A DNA stretch of 64,000 nt from Candidatus Eisenbergiella stercoravium (lineage in GTDB: Bacteria; Bacillota; Clostridia; Lachnospirales; Lachnospiraceae). The position numbers were made by a program, and so were the translations under genes. Under the pieces are notes generated by a model. The model saw only the letters and a program-made list of their open reading frames with translations, ran no database searches and had not been told where the DNA came from. Below, piece after piece: positions 7,767 through 15,375 of the stretch. Within the stretch, counting starts at the first letter, position 1. The number at the start of each line of letters is the position of its first letter. The stretch spans positions 186,001 to 250,000 of the forward strand of contig DXHY01000059.1 in assembly GCA_019113175.1 (NCBI GenBank), written 5' to 3'.

Positions 7767-7806
7767 ATTCCATCATCCTTTCCTGTTCATGCTTCTTTTC
7801 TACTGT

Positions 7807-8451
7807 TTACATTTCCGTTTCCACGGTCTGCGCTTTTTCCGCGGTCTTCGCTTCTTTTCCGGCTTCTGCCTGTCCCTCCTTCTGGCAGGTTTCTGTCAGT
7901 CCCGCCATCCGGAAACCATCCTCCAGCGCGCCGATTTCCCAGGCAAAAATGCAGAAATCCGGATCTCCCGCTTCAGAATGGGCCTTCAGCTCCTCAAAAT
8001 CCATCCAGCAGACCGCCTCCACCTCTTCCTCCTGCAGACGCAGCTCCGAAAGATCAATCGGCTTTTGATACAGATACACCGCAGCGATCTCCCGGTCGAT
8101 GATATCCTTCCCGCCGAAGTTCTCCTTCACCTCATAAGAATATAATCCCACGTAAAAAAGCTCCAACGCCTGTGCCCGGATGCCAAGCTCCTCGGACAGC
8201 TCCCGGAGCGCTCCCTCCTCAAAGCTGTCACCTGCCGAAAGATGGCCCGCGCAGGAGGTATCAAAGCATCCCGGAAAGGTTTCCTTATTCCGGCTTCTTT
8301 TCTGCAGCAGTACCTGCAGCCTTCCATTTTTTCTGCGGACCAGCCAGATATGGGCTGTTCCGTGCCAGTCCCCGTCCCGGTGGACCGCGCTCCTTTCCTT
8401 TACCTGTCCGGTGGGCTCACCGTCAGGCGTGCGGACGTCAAAAAATTCCAT
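7807..8451 (-). CDS. NUDIX hydrolase, isopentenyl-diphosphate isomerase-like
   Basis: A 214-residue protein with the NUDIX domain at about residues 25-165. The NUDIX box reads GHLSAGDSFEEGALRELSEELGI, shown in pieces as GHLSAGDS and REL-SEELGI; the first Glu of the consensus is Asp here. The preceding GTAHIWLVRRKNGRLQVLLQKR and the downstream YVGLYSYEV match the group that includes isopentenyl-diphosphate isomerase-type and uncharacterised diphosphohydrolases. The C-terminal 35 residues are Lys/Glu/Ala-rich and probably disordered. Substrate cannot be told. It sits 41 bp upstream (in the transcriptional sense) of the oxidoreductase. Confidence 0.85.
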   Translation of the reverse strand: MEFFDVRTPDGEPTGQVKERSAVHRDGDWHGTAHIWLVRRKNGRLQVLLQKRSRNKETFPGCFDTSCAGHLSAGDSFEEGALRELSEELGIRAQALELFYVGLYSYEVKENFGGKDIIDREIAAVYLYQKPIDLSELRLQEEEVEAVCWMDFEELKAHSEAGDPDFCIFAWEIGALEDGFRMAGLTETCQKEGQAEAGKEAKTAEKAQTVETEM

Positions 8452-8469
8452 GATTATAAACCTTCCTTT

Positions 8470-9324
8470 TCAGGAGATCACAAACAACACGCTGCTGGCA
8501 AATGGGCCGTCGCCTCCATTGTAGGTTTTGCTGTTTCCCATGTGATCCGTCACCGTCACCTTTTTGATCCGGTAGGTGCCCGCCTCATCCGTGCTGCTTT
8601 TTTTAATGACACCGGTATACAGCTCTCCACCCGCCGCATCCAGATCCACGCTGACGGCCTTTCCGTTTTCATTTTCAAACCGGACGGTCACGCTGTCCAC
8701 TCCGGAAAAATCATCCGCCACCGCAGCAGTCACTGTGATCTCCGACTCTTTTGCAGCCTGTACGGGAGATACCGCAACAGCTCCCAGAACGGGCGCCGTC
8801 TCATCCAGAACCGTCACGCCGTTGTCGATCTGAAAGGCCGCCGTAACCGGCAGCGCCAGATAACCGTCGTTCTCGTCCAGCTCCTCCGCCCGGCAGTACC
8901 GGACATACGCCCCGTTTTCATCCTGCAGAATCACCTTATCCAGGATATAAATCCCTGCCGGCTCATAGATGCTCATGGAAATCCAGTCCGCATATACGCC
9001 GTCCGCAAAATCATCCGGCCGCAGAATTTTGGTAATGCTCCTGTCATTTTCCATATTGATAAACTGAATGTTGATGTGGTCAAGGCCCGCATTTCCTTCC
9101 TCCACGGCCACCGCCACATAAACTTTCAACTCCGTTCCTTCCGCCTGCATGGGCCCGGCCGCCGCCGCGGCAAGCTGCGGCAGAATGGTAACCGCCGGCG
9201 TTTCCGCCAAAAGCCCCGGAGCCTGTCCCGTTTCGGCTGCTGCAGCCTCCGTTTTCGGAAACGCCGCAGCAAACAGCACTGCTGCAGCCGCCATGCAAAA
9301 CCATGTTCCGATCCGTCTGTTCAT
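8470..9324 (-). CDS. Secreted protein with two Ig-like repeats
   Basis: A 284-residue exported protein. The start at 9324 is chosen for AAGGGG at 9332-9337 and because it gives a clean signal peptide (MNRRIGTWFCMAAAAVLFAAAF, with a cleavage site after EAAA). The mature part holds two related beta-sandwich-like units of about 100 residues: one with GIYILDKVILQDENG and one with GTYRIKKVTVTDHMGN, linked by DETAPVLGAVAVSP. The DxTAPVL linker and DDFSGVDSVTV pattern are typical of bacterial Ig-like domains. No sortase motif or anchor is visible, so it is probably released or non-covalently held. Function unknown. Confidence 0.7.
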   Translation of the reverse strand: MNRRIGTWFCMAAAAVLFAAAFPKTEAAAAETGQAPGLLAETPAVTILPQLAAAAAGPMQAEGTELKVYVAVAVEEGNAGLDHINIQFINMENDRSITKILRPDDFADGVYADWISMSIYEPAGIYILDKVILQDENGAYVRYCRAEELDENDGYLALPVTAAFQIDNGVTVLDETAPVLGAVAVSPVQAAKESEITVTAAVADDFSGVDSVTVRFENENGKAVSVDLDAAGGELYTGVIKKSSTDEAGTYRIKKVTVTDHMGNSKTYNGGDGPFASSVLFVIS

Positions 9325-9509
9325 CTGTCTGCCCCTTTCCGTATCCGTCTGTCTCCCCGCTGGTTCAAGTTTAGCACAGACAAAAGATGGCCGCAAGGCC
9401 GTACCTCCCCATCCTGACTGCCTTCCAGTGCCTTCCCATTCTAGTTGCCTTCCATGACACTTTAAGGAATTCCAATACGCTATTTCACTTCCTGTCGTCC
9501 CCTTCCAAA

Positions 9510-10274
9510 TCAGTCAAACAGAATCTCCTCCACCGTCACAAAGGTATACCCCTCCGCCAGAAGCTCATCCACAATTTCAAGAGCCGCGGTGACGCTGGTA
9601 TCATAGTAGTCGTGCATGAGAATGATATCGTTTTCCTCCACCTCTTCAACCACGCTCCTCACAATGCAGGAGGCATTGGAGGAACACCAGTCCAGAGGGT
9701 CCACGGTCCACAGAACGGGAAACATGTTCAGCTCTTCCTCCAGCGTCTTGTCCCAGCTGCCATAGGGCGGACGCACATAGAGCACCTCATCTCCGGTGAT
9801 CTCTGAAATGACCTCATTGGTCCGGATCAGCTCCTCTTTAAACTGTTCCCGGTTTGAGGCGTTCAGCTGGATATGGGTGTAGGTGTGGTTGCCGATCAGA
9901 TGCCCTTCCTCACTCATCCGACGGATGATATCCGGGTGAAGGGCGGCATGCTCGCCCGTCACAAAAAAAGTTGCCTTTACGCCGCGCTTCTTCAGTCCGT
10001 CCAGAAGCTGCTCCGTATAGGCCGGATGAGGGCCGTCGTCAAAGGACAGAGCAACCTTCCTGCGCTCTTCCTTTTTCCCGGCGCTCTCCCCGTATACGTC
10101 CCCTTCTCCCTCCGGTCTGCCCTCCGCACCCGCATGGAGAACAGCCGATGCGGTCAGAAGTGGAAGTTCCCCCCGCTCCTGTCCCTTCCGAACCGCGCTC
10201 AGGGCGCAAAAAAGCAGCGCCGCAGCGACAGGAAACAAGAGCAGTCTTATCCTTCTCACAGTTTCTTTCCGCAT
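9510..10274 (-). CDS. Membrane-anchored polysaccharide deacetylase (NodB/PgdA type)
   Basis: A 254-residue protein with an N-terminal signal-anchor (RIRLLLFPVAAALLFCAL) and a NodB homology domain. The carbohydrate-esterase-4 motifs are all visible: SFDDGPHP (metal Asp and catalytic Asp), the HxxxH metal pair in GNHTYTH, RPPYGSW, the WTVDPLDW strand, and ILMHDYYD. This supports a Zn- or Co-dependent N-deacetylase acting on peptidoglycan or chitooligosaccharide outside the membrane; peptidoglycan is the usual substrate in Firmicutes with this architecture. A charged linker (about 40-70) separates anchor and catalytic domain. Confidence 0.9.
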   Translation of the reverse strand: MRKETVRRIRLLLFPVAAALLFCALSAVRKGQERGELPLLTASAVLHAGAEGRPEGEGDVYGESAGKKEERRKVALSFDDGPHPAYTEQLLDGLKKRGVKATFFVTGEHAALHPDIIRRMSEEGHLIGNHTYTHIQLNASNREQFKEELIRTNEVISEITGDEVLYVRPPYGSWDKTLEEELNMFPVLWTVDPLDWCSSNASCIVRSVVEEVEENDIILMHDYYDTSVTAALEIVDELLAEGYTFVTVEEILFD

Positions 10275-10338
10275 CGGCGCCGCCTCTCAGACTTCTTTAC
10301 TGAATACTATATGCCGCGTCAGGGTTCTCTATTCCGCC

Positions 10339-11280
10339 TCACATCACATTCTGCGGCTTCCCATCCAGGTATCCGGCCACGTTATCAAATACGATAACCG
10401 CCCTCTGGTACAGCGCCTCCTTCGTGGCAAAAGCCACATGCGGAGTTGCCACCACGTTGGGAGCGGTAAGCAGCGGATGATCCTGCGCGATGGGAGGCTC
10501 TGTCTCATACACATCCACCGCGGCTCCGGCCAGCCGTCCTTCCCTCAGAGCCGCCGCAAGCGCGGCGCTGTCCACCACGGGACCCCTCGCCGTATTGATG
10601 AGAATTGCGTTCTGTTTCATCAGCCCGATCTCCCGCTCTCCGATCAGTCCTCTGGTCTGTTCCGTGAGGGGCACATGCAGAGAAATGATGTCGCTTTCCT
10701 TCAACAGCTCGTCAAGCTCCACCATGCGCACGCCCTCAATCTGTCTGGGACTCCTGTTATAGCCCAGCACATGGCAGCCAAAGGCCTCCGCAAGCTTCGC
10801 CGTGCGTGTTCCGATAGCGCCCATGCCGATGACGCCGAACGTTTTTCCGGAAAGCTCCAGACCGGTCAGCCCGGTTTTATCCTTTCCTTCACGCACTGCC
10901 TGGTCGCAGTCGATGATGCGGCGGTACAGGCTCAGCGCCAGGCCGAACACCAGCTCCGAAACCGCCGTGTTGGAATATCCGGCACAGTTGCTCACCAGGA
11001 TTCCCCTTTCCCGGCAATAATTCATATCCACATGATCCACGCCTGTGAACGCTACGGAAATCATCTTCAGCTTCGGACAGCGCTCCATGACCTCCTTCCG
11101 GAAGGGAAGATTGGAAAGAACCACAATGTCAGCATCCTTCGCCCGCTCCGCCAGCGCGTCCGCGTCTGTGACGCGCGTATCATAAGCCTCAATTTCCACT
11201 CTGTCTGTCAGTTTTTCCTCCGCAAGAGCAAGGAGTTTTTCCTGCTCCACTCCAAGCGGCTCCAGAATTACCAGCTTCAT
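10339..11280 (-). CDS. D-2-hydroxyacid dehydrogenase (NAD-dependent)
   Basis: A 313-residue enzyme with the split catalytic domain and central Rossmann domain of the family. Visible signatures: GVIGMGAIGTRTAKLAEAFG (NAD-binding GxGxxG), the LHVPLTEQTRGLI strand, NTARGPVVD carrying the substrate-binding Arg, and the catalytic His in TPHVAF (Glu in YETEPP). Substrate is not determinable; phosphoglycerate, hydroxypyruvate or an aromatic keto-acid are all possible. GAGG lies upstream of the ATG. A 21-bp minisatellite separates it from the upstream activator gene. Confidence 0.88.
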   Translation of the reverse strand: MKLVILEPLGVEQEKLLALAEEKLTDRVEIEAYDTRVTDADALAERAKDADIVVLSNLPFRKEVMERCPKLKMISVAFTGVDHVDMNYCRERGILVSNCAGYSNTAVSELVFGLALSLYRRIIDCDQAVREGKDKTGLTGLELSGKTFGVIGMGAIGTRTAKLAEAFGCHVLGYNRSPRQIEGVRMVELDELLKESDIISLHVPLTEQTRGLIGEREIGLMKQNAILINTARGPVVDSAALAAALREGRLAGAAVDVYETEPPIAQDHPLLTAPNVVATPHVAFATKEALYQRAVIVFDNVAGYLDGKPQNVM

Positions 11281-11338
11281 TGTCTGTTTTCCTCCTTAAG
11301 CATTAAAATCAAATACAAACGGCGCAGGCCGTTCCAAA

Positions 11339-11443
11339 GAACGAACCTGCCACTCTTTGAAATGAACCTGCTGTTCTTTGGAACGAACCTGCTGTTCTTT
11401 GGCATAAACTTGCTGTTCTTTGGCATAAACCGGCAGATTCATG
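11339..11443. repeat. 21-bp minisatellite, four good copies plus one decayed
   Basis: Head-to-tail units at 11339-11359, 11360-11380, 11381-11401 and 11402-11422 share the core ACCTGCTGTTCTTTG; a fifth, degraded unit covers 11423-11443. The array lies between the stop of the corrinoid-activator gene and the start of the hydroxyacid dehydrogenase gene. It is a multiple of three and open in two frames, but I see no ribosome site tied to it. Confidence 0.8.
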
Positions 11444-11463
11444 CAAGCTGCCCCATATCCTTC

Positions 11464-13068
11464 TCAGAATTCCAGATTTTCCAGATATTTCTCGTAAAAA
11501 CCCGGCTCCTCCGCCAGATTCATCACCTCTGCCTTTTCCTTCAGCACCTGTGCCAGCGCCGGCGCTTCCGGGCATGCGCCGTAGACTGCGGCTCCCAGAA
11601 GCGAGGTATTTCCCACCGCCCGGACCTTTCCCGCAAGGTCCGGCGGAAAGAGACCGATACGGGCAGCGCTTTCCACATCCAGAAAGCGGCCGAAACCTCC
11701 GGCCAGATATACCGCCTCTACGTCCTCACAGGATACGTCCATCCTTTTCATCAGAAGCTCCACACCCGTGCGGACAGCGGCCTTGGCTGTCTGAAGCGCC
11801 CGGATGTCCTGCTGCGTCACGCGAAGCTCTCCCTCCTGCCAGCCCTGTTCAAACAGCTCTTCACACAGAAGCCCGGTACGGTCGATTTTTTCCTCCCGAA
11901 GGAGCCGCGCCAGGATTGCGATCATGTCCGTACCCGGCACGTTCGCGCTCGCTCCGCCCTCGAAGGCCGGTCCCGCCGCCGTCGCCGTACAGATCAGGCG
12001 CTTTCCGTTTCCAATCGCCATTTCCCCGTTGGTGCCCAGATCGATGAACAGACGGCACCGGGTATCTTCCGGTTCCCCGAAGCCGCAGGCCAGAAGCCCG
12101 GCCAGAATGTCCGCTCCCACAAAGGCGGAGATCCCCGGAAGCAGCTGTACCGTACAGGAACGGCTCTCAGTGGATGCAGCAGATCCTGATGCGGATTTGC
12201 CAGGAAGCGGAAGCTCAAACCGCTGCTCCTCCAGACTGACCGGCCGGAAGGGATAGCTTCCCAGCCCGCTCACATCCAGCCCCAGAAACAGATGTTCCAT
12301 TACCGTGTTTCCCGCCAGACAGATCTTCTCCGGCATCCGGCCTGTCTTTTCCATGATTTCCAGAATCAGCAAAGCCGCTGCCTCTCTCACCGTATCACGC
12401 AGCGAGGCCGCCTCTCCCCGTCCGGCCGCCTGAATCCGGGAAATCACGTCGCTTCCCCATTCTCTCTGTGGATTCATCCGGCCTGCCTGTGCCAGAACGC
12501 GGATTTCCGCTCCCTCCCGGTTCTTTCCGGTTTCGGAAAAGCCTCTGCAGAAATTGCGGATGGAGGCGATGGAAACCAGATTTGCGGCTATGGTGGTGGT
12601 ACCCAGATCCATAGCGAGCAGGCAGGGCTCCTGCCGCATGTCGTCCGACTTTCCTTCCCGGGATTTTTCCGTGCCCTTCTCCTGTTCTTTATCCGTCTGC
12701 TCCTCTTCAGGCAGCGCTCCGGTATATCCGGTCACTACCTCCACCTGCTTCGGATGAACAAATTCCACCCGGATGCGGCAGTCCCTTTTCACCCGGTGCA
12801 CACAGGCCAGACGAACACCGCCGCGCAGCTCCTGAGCGGTGAGAACGTTCCGGTCCGCAGGCGCGGGAAGCGGAGCGTCTCCATCCGGAAAGCGGATCCT
12901 GCAGCGTCCGCAGCCGCCTTTTCCGCTGCAGCAGACAAGAGGATAGCCATTTCCTTTTAAAAGCTGAAGAAAGAGGGCTCCCGCAGGTGCGGAAAGCCTT
13001 TTTTCCTCTCCGTCCTCTGAAAAAACAGTAATCTTATGCTCAGACAAATCGGTTATTCTCCTCATCAT
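11464..13068 (-). CDS. Ferredoxin-ASKHA ATPase, corrinoid-protein reactivase family (DUF4445)
   Basis: A 534-residue protein. The N-terminus is a [2Fe-2S] ferredoxin with CCSGKGGCGRCR (about residues 46-57) and a distal Cys in LACVHR. The rest is an ASKHA-fold ATPase with MDLGTTTIAANL and the second phosphate motif FIDLGTNGEMAIGN, then TATAAGPAFEGG. The DUF4445/RamA/RACo family re-reduces inactivated cob(II)alamin of methyltransferase corrinoid proteins using ATP. Two ATGs at 13068 and 13065 lack a ribosome site, whereas a TTG at 13047 has GAGGAG upstream, so the true N-terminus may be seven residues shorter. It overlaps the DUF4250 gene. No corrinoid protein is adjacent. Confidence 0.85.
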   Translation of the reverse strand: MMRRITDLSEHKITVFSEDGEEKRLSAPAGALFLQLLKGNGYPLVCCSGKGGCGRCRIRFPDGDAPLPAPADRNVLTAQELRGGVRLACVHRVKRDCRIRVEFVHPKQVEVVTGYTGALPEEEQTDKEQEKGTEKSREGKSDDMRQEPCLLAMDLGTTTIAANLVSIASIRNFCRGFSETGKNREGAEIRVLAQAGRMNPQREWGSDVISRIQAAGRGEAASLRDTVREAAALLILEIMEKTGRMPEKICLAGNTVMEHLFLGLDVSGLGSYPFRPVSLEEQRFELPLPGKSASGSAASTESRSCTVQLLPGISAFVGADILAGLLACGFGEPEDTRCRLFIDLGTNGEMAIGNGKRLICTATAAGPAFEGGASANVPGTDMIAILARLLREEKIDRTGLLCEELFEQGWQEGELRVTQQDIRALQTAKAAVRTGVELLMKRMDVSCEDVEAVYLAGGFGRFLDVESAARIGLFPPDLAGKVRAVGNTSLLGAAVYGACPEAPALAQVLKEKAEVMNLAEEPGFYEKYLENLEF

Positions 13069-13213
13069 AGGTATAGTTGATCTGCTTCATCTTTTCCAGA
13101 ATATCCTCCCGGTTCAGATCCAGATCCTCACAGAGCGCATCCAGACTCCCGTAAAAATCCCTCAGCTTCAGATTCAGAAAGCTTAACAGCATGACCGGAT
13201 CCTGTGGTATCAT
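13040..13213 (-). CDS. DUF4250 small protein
   Basis: A 57-residue protein beginning MIPQDPVMLLSFLNLKLRD and ending YTYDEENNRFV, matching the DUF4250 pattern of conserved small Clostridia proteins. The start at 13213 follows a GGAGG (cctcc at 13220-13225 on the + strand); the frame is open further upstream without a site. It is the first gene of a two-gene unit with the corrinoid-protein activator, overlapping it by 8 to 29 bp depending on the activator start. No function is known. Confidence 0.85.
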   Translation of the reverse strand: MIPQDPVMLLSFLNLKLRDFYGSLDALCEDLDLNREDILEKMKQINYTYDEENNRFV

Positions 13214-13289
13214 TGCCTTTCCTCCCTGTATACAAACACAGCACCCCGCTGTCCGCGGGGAGCCATCCGTCAAAATATGGTTCCGCCTT

Positions 13290-13318
13290 ATTATAGAGGT
13301 TTTTACCCGCTCCTGCAA
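13290..13318 (-). promoter_or_regulatory. Promoter of the DUF4250-activator operon
   Basis: On the minus strand a TTGCAG -35 box (13313-13318) and a perfect TATAAT -10 box (13290-13295) are spaced by 17 bp. The start of transcription would be about 70 nt upstream of the DUF4250 start codon. Confidence 0.65.
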
Positions 13319-13331
13319 GGGGCCGGATTTT

Positions 13332-13393
13332 TCATTTTCCGGCCGGCTGATTTCTCACTTTCCGTTCATCCGGTTTCTCATTTTCCGGCCGGC
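13332..13393. repeat. Two 16-bp direct repeats containing CCGGCCGG
   Basis: TCATTTTCCGGCCGGC occurs at 13332-13347 and again at 13378-13393, in the divergent region between the DUF4250 operon and the oadB riboswitch. The inner CCGGCCGG is palindromic. Could be a pair of protein-binding sites or a simple duplication. Confidence 0.45.
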
Positions 13394-13457
13394 AAAACAG
13401 GCGCTGTTTCCACCGTCCTTATGCCGCTTTGTTTGTGCTCAGAAAGCGTGAAAATAC

Positions 13458-13487
13458 TTGACATTTCTTCCTCCCGGATGATATTCT
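13458..13487 (+). promoter_or_regulatory. Promoter of the oadB-oadG unit
   Basis: A consensus TTGACA at 13458-13463 and TATTCT at 13482-13487, spacing 18 bp. Transcription would begin near 13494, at the 5' edge of the riboswitch. Confidence 0.65.
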
Positions 13488-13493
13488 GTTATC

Positions 13494-13641
13494 AGTTGAA
13501 AGGGAGTAGTATCATGTGCAATCAACATGCCCTGACCGGCTTACTGTGATTCATTCGGCAGCCTCATGGAGCCGGTCATGGTTGTACACTTTCCGGATGG
13601 AAGGAACGAGACTTTCGGCATCTGCCGAAGGTCCTTTTTTT
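13494..13641 (+). promoter_or_regulatory. yybP-ykoY-like (Mn2+) riboswitch with intrinsic terminator
   Basis: The two hallmark loops are present: AAAGGGAGTAG at 13499-13509 and AACGAGACTTT at 13605-13615. P1 can form between GAAAG (13498-13502) and CTTTC (13612-13616). A long arm pairs TGACCGGC (13533-13540) with GCCGGTCA (13571-13578). The 3' strand of P1 is shared with the terminator stem GACTTTCGGCA/TGCCGAAGGTC (13610-13633, one wobble) followed by seven Ts. Ligand binding would therefore block termination, an ON switch, as known for manganese-sensing members of RF00080. I recognise it by conserved strings and geometry; no covariance search was run. Confidence 0.72.
13608..13641 (+). terminator. 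Riboswitch-controlled terminator
   Basis: An 11-bp stem with a two-base loop followed by TTTTTTT at 13635-13641, upstream of oadB. An upstream TTCGGCAG copy (13554-13561) is complementary to CTGCCGAA at 13622-13629 and could add a further antiterminator pairing. Confidence 0.82.
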
Positions 13642-13773
13642 GTTATGAGGGAAAGTTCGTCGTCAGACACACTTTGAAATCGGGCAGAGAAGTCCTTCTT
13701 ATATCCGGGGGGAGATGTGTACGGTACAGATGTACGCCCGGACAAATTCTACACAGGAAAGGAAAAGAGAAGT

Positions 13774-14931
13774 ATGGATTTCAGTTTTATCTACGAAGGA
13801 TTACTATCCATTACCCCGCAGCAGGTCGTCATGTACCTGGTAGGCGCTCTGCTCATCTATCTCGCCATCAGGAAGGAATATGAGCCTTCTCTGCTTCTGC
13901 CGATGGGCTTCGGCGCCATTCTGGTCAATCTTCCCCTGTCGGGCGTGATCAACCAGACCATGACCGGTATCGGCGAAGTAAACGGCGTTATCGAATGGCT
14001 GTTCAACGTGGGAATCGAAGCCTCTGAGGCGATGCCGATCCTTCTGTTCATCGGTATCGGAGCCATGATTGACTTCGGCCCTCTGCTTTCCCAGCCGGTT
14101 ATGTTCCTGTTCGGAGCCGCCGCTCAGTTCGGCATTTTCTTCGCGATCTGCGCCGCCGCTCTCCTGGGATTTGATCTGAAGGACGCTGCCTCCATCGGTA
14201 TCATCGGCGCTGCTGACGGCCCTACCTCCATTCTGGTTTCCCAGGTGCTCGGCTCCAATTACGTGGGACCGATCGCGGTTGCCGCTTATTCCTACATGGC
14301 ACTGGTGCCCATCGTACAGCCCTTCGCCATCAAGCTTGTTACCACGAAGAAGGAGCGCAGAATCCGCATGGCCGCGAAGCCCGCAAGGCCGGTTTCCAAG
14401 ACCACAAGGATCCTGTTCCCCATCATCGTAACCTTTATCGTCGGACTGATCGCTCCCTCTTCCGTATCCCTGGTTGGTTTCCTGATGTTCGGTAATCTCC
14501 TCCGGGAATGCGGCGTTCTGGATAATCTTTCCGATACCGCTCAGACAAGCCTTGCGAACCTGATCACGCTGCTTCTGGGAATCACCATTTCCTTCAGCAT
14601 GCGCGCAGATGCCTTCGTACGCCTTGACACCATCCTGATCATGGTGATCGGTCTGCTGGCTTTCGTATTCGATACCATCGGCGGCGTTCTGTTTGCCAAG
14701 ATTGTAAACCTGGTCCTGAAGATCATGCACAAGCCTCAGCTTAATCCGATGATCGGCGCCTCCGGCATTTCCGCCTTCCCCATGTCAGCGCGCGTAGTTC
14801 AGAAGCTGGCCCTGAAGGAGGATCCCGGAAACATCCTGATCATGCAGGCGACGGGCGTCAACGTATCCGGTCAGATCGCTTCCGTTATTGCCGGCGGACT
14901 GGTAATCAGCCTGGTTACCTCTTATCTGTAA
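13774..14931 (+). CDS. oadB: Sodium-ion-translocating decarboxylase, beta subunit
   Basis: A 385-residue, very hydrophobic protein of the OadB/GcdB/MmdB family, the membrane subunit that couples decarboxylation of a carboxybiotin to Na+ export. Family strings visible: GFGAILVNLP, LLFIGIGAMIDFGPLL, IIGAADGPTSI (the conserved Asp region in the Na+ path), GAAAQFGIFF and GASGISAFPMSARVVQ. The ATG at 13774 follows an AAGGAAAAGAGA ribosome site. Downstream is a gamma-type subunit, but no carboxyltransferase alpha or biotin carrier gene is present in the window, so its substrate (oxaloacetate, methylmalonyl-CoA or glutaconyl-CoA) is undetermined. Confidence 0.92.
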   Translation: MDFSFIYEGLLSITPQQVVMYLVGALLIYLAIRKEYEPSLLLPMGFGAILVNLPLSGVINQTMTGIGEVNGVIEWLFNVGIEASEAMPILLFIGIGAMIDFGPLLSQPVMFLFGAAAQFGIFFAICAAALLGFDLKDAASIGIIGAADGPTSILVSQVLGSNYVGPIAVAAYSYMALVPIVQPFAIKLVTTKKERRIRMAAKPARPVSKTTRILFPIIVTFIVGLIAPSSVSLVGFLMFGNLLRECGVLDNLSDTAQTSLANLITLLLGITISFSMRADAFVRLDTILIMVIGLLAFVFDTIGGVLFAKIVNLVLKIMHKPQLNPMIGASGISAFPMSARVVQKLALKEDPGNILIMQATGVNVSGQIASVIAGGLVISLVTSYL

Positions 14932-14987
14932 ACCGCCGGAAATGCATTTGACCTGAAGAATCGCTCGCATTTGAAAGGAGAAAAGCT

Positions 14988-15158
14988 ATGACAGTGACAC
15001 CGAATATGGATGTTTTTATGATTGCGCTTTCCATCATGCTCCAGGGAATGGTCGGCATTTTTGTAGTGATTATTATCATCAGTCTGATCGTGGCTCTGAT
15101 GGGATGGATCGGAGCGAATACCGGAAAAAAGGATGATGGGAAAACGGGTACGAAATAA
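14988..15158 (+). CDS. oadG: Small OadG-like gamma subunit of the sodium-pump decarboxylase
   Basis: A 56-residue protein begins MTVTPNMDVFMIALSIMLQG, has one membrane helix (MVGIFVVIIIISLIVALMGW) and ends with a Lys/Asp/Gly-rich cytosolic tail. An AAAGGAG ribosome site precedes the ATG. Size, single N-terminal membrane span and location 56 bp after oadB match the gamma subunit that anchors the decarboxylase complex. The sequence itself is too short for a firm family call, so position carries weight. It is the last gene before a terminator. Confidence 0.72.
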   Translation: MTVTPNMDVFMIALSIMLQGMVGIFVVIIIISLIVALMGWIGANTGKKDDGKTGTK

Positions 15159-15291
15159 ACGCCGTTTTCACTGCAGCGGCATTCCGGCGCCTGCCGGAGC
15201 TGTTGTACAGTTCCATTTTTCAGAGTTTAAGCCTGTCCGCTGAAGGGCTGCCTTTGCGGACAGGAAAAATTAAAAACCAAAAATGAAAAAA

Positions 15292-15327
15292 GCCAGCGGA
15301 ACGAATTTTTCTTCCGATGGCTTTTTG
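15292..15327. terminator. Bidirectional terminator between oadG and the GNAT gene
   Basis: GCCAGCGGAA (15292-15301) pairs with TTCCGATGGC (15312-15321), flanked by A-run on the left and TTTTTG on the right, serving both converging transcripts. Another long stem (CCTGTCCGC/GCGGACAGG, about 15232-15263) lies just upstream. Confidence 0.8.
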
Positions 15328-15375
15328 TTTTCTATTTTTTGTTTTTCATTCTTTTCTCCATGCCGGAGCTTCCTT

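Noticed and set aside
11339-11443. CRISPR array
   Set aside because: Units are directly contiguous with no spacers and no cas genes occur in the window.
13514-13549. Small ORF encoding MCNQHALTGLL after a GGGAG, resembling an attenuator leader peptide
   Set aside because: It overlaps the conserved loop and P2/P3 arms of the yybP-ykoY-like riboswitch, and its codons show no run of a single amino acid.
13551-13745. Minus-strand 64-codon ORF over the riboswitch
   Set aside because: It covers the terminator and aptamer, has no ribosome site and no conserved sequence.
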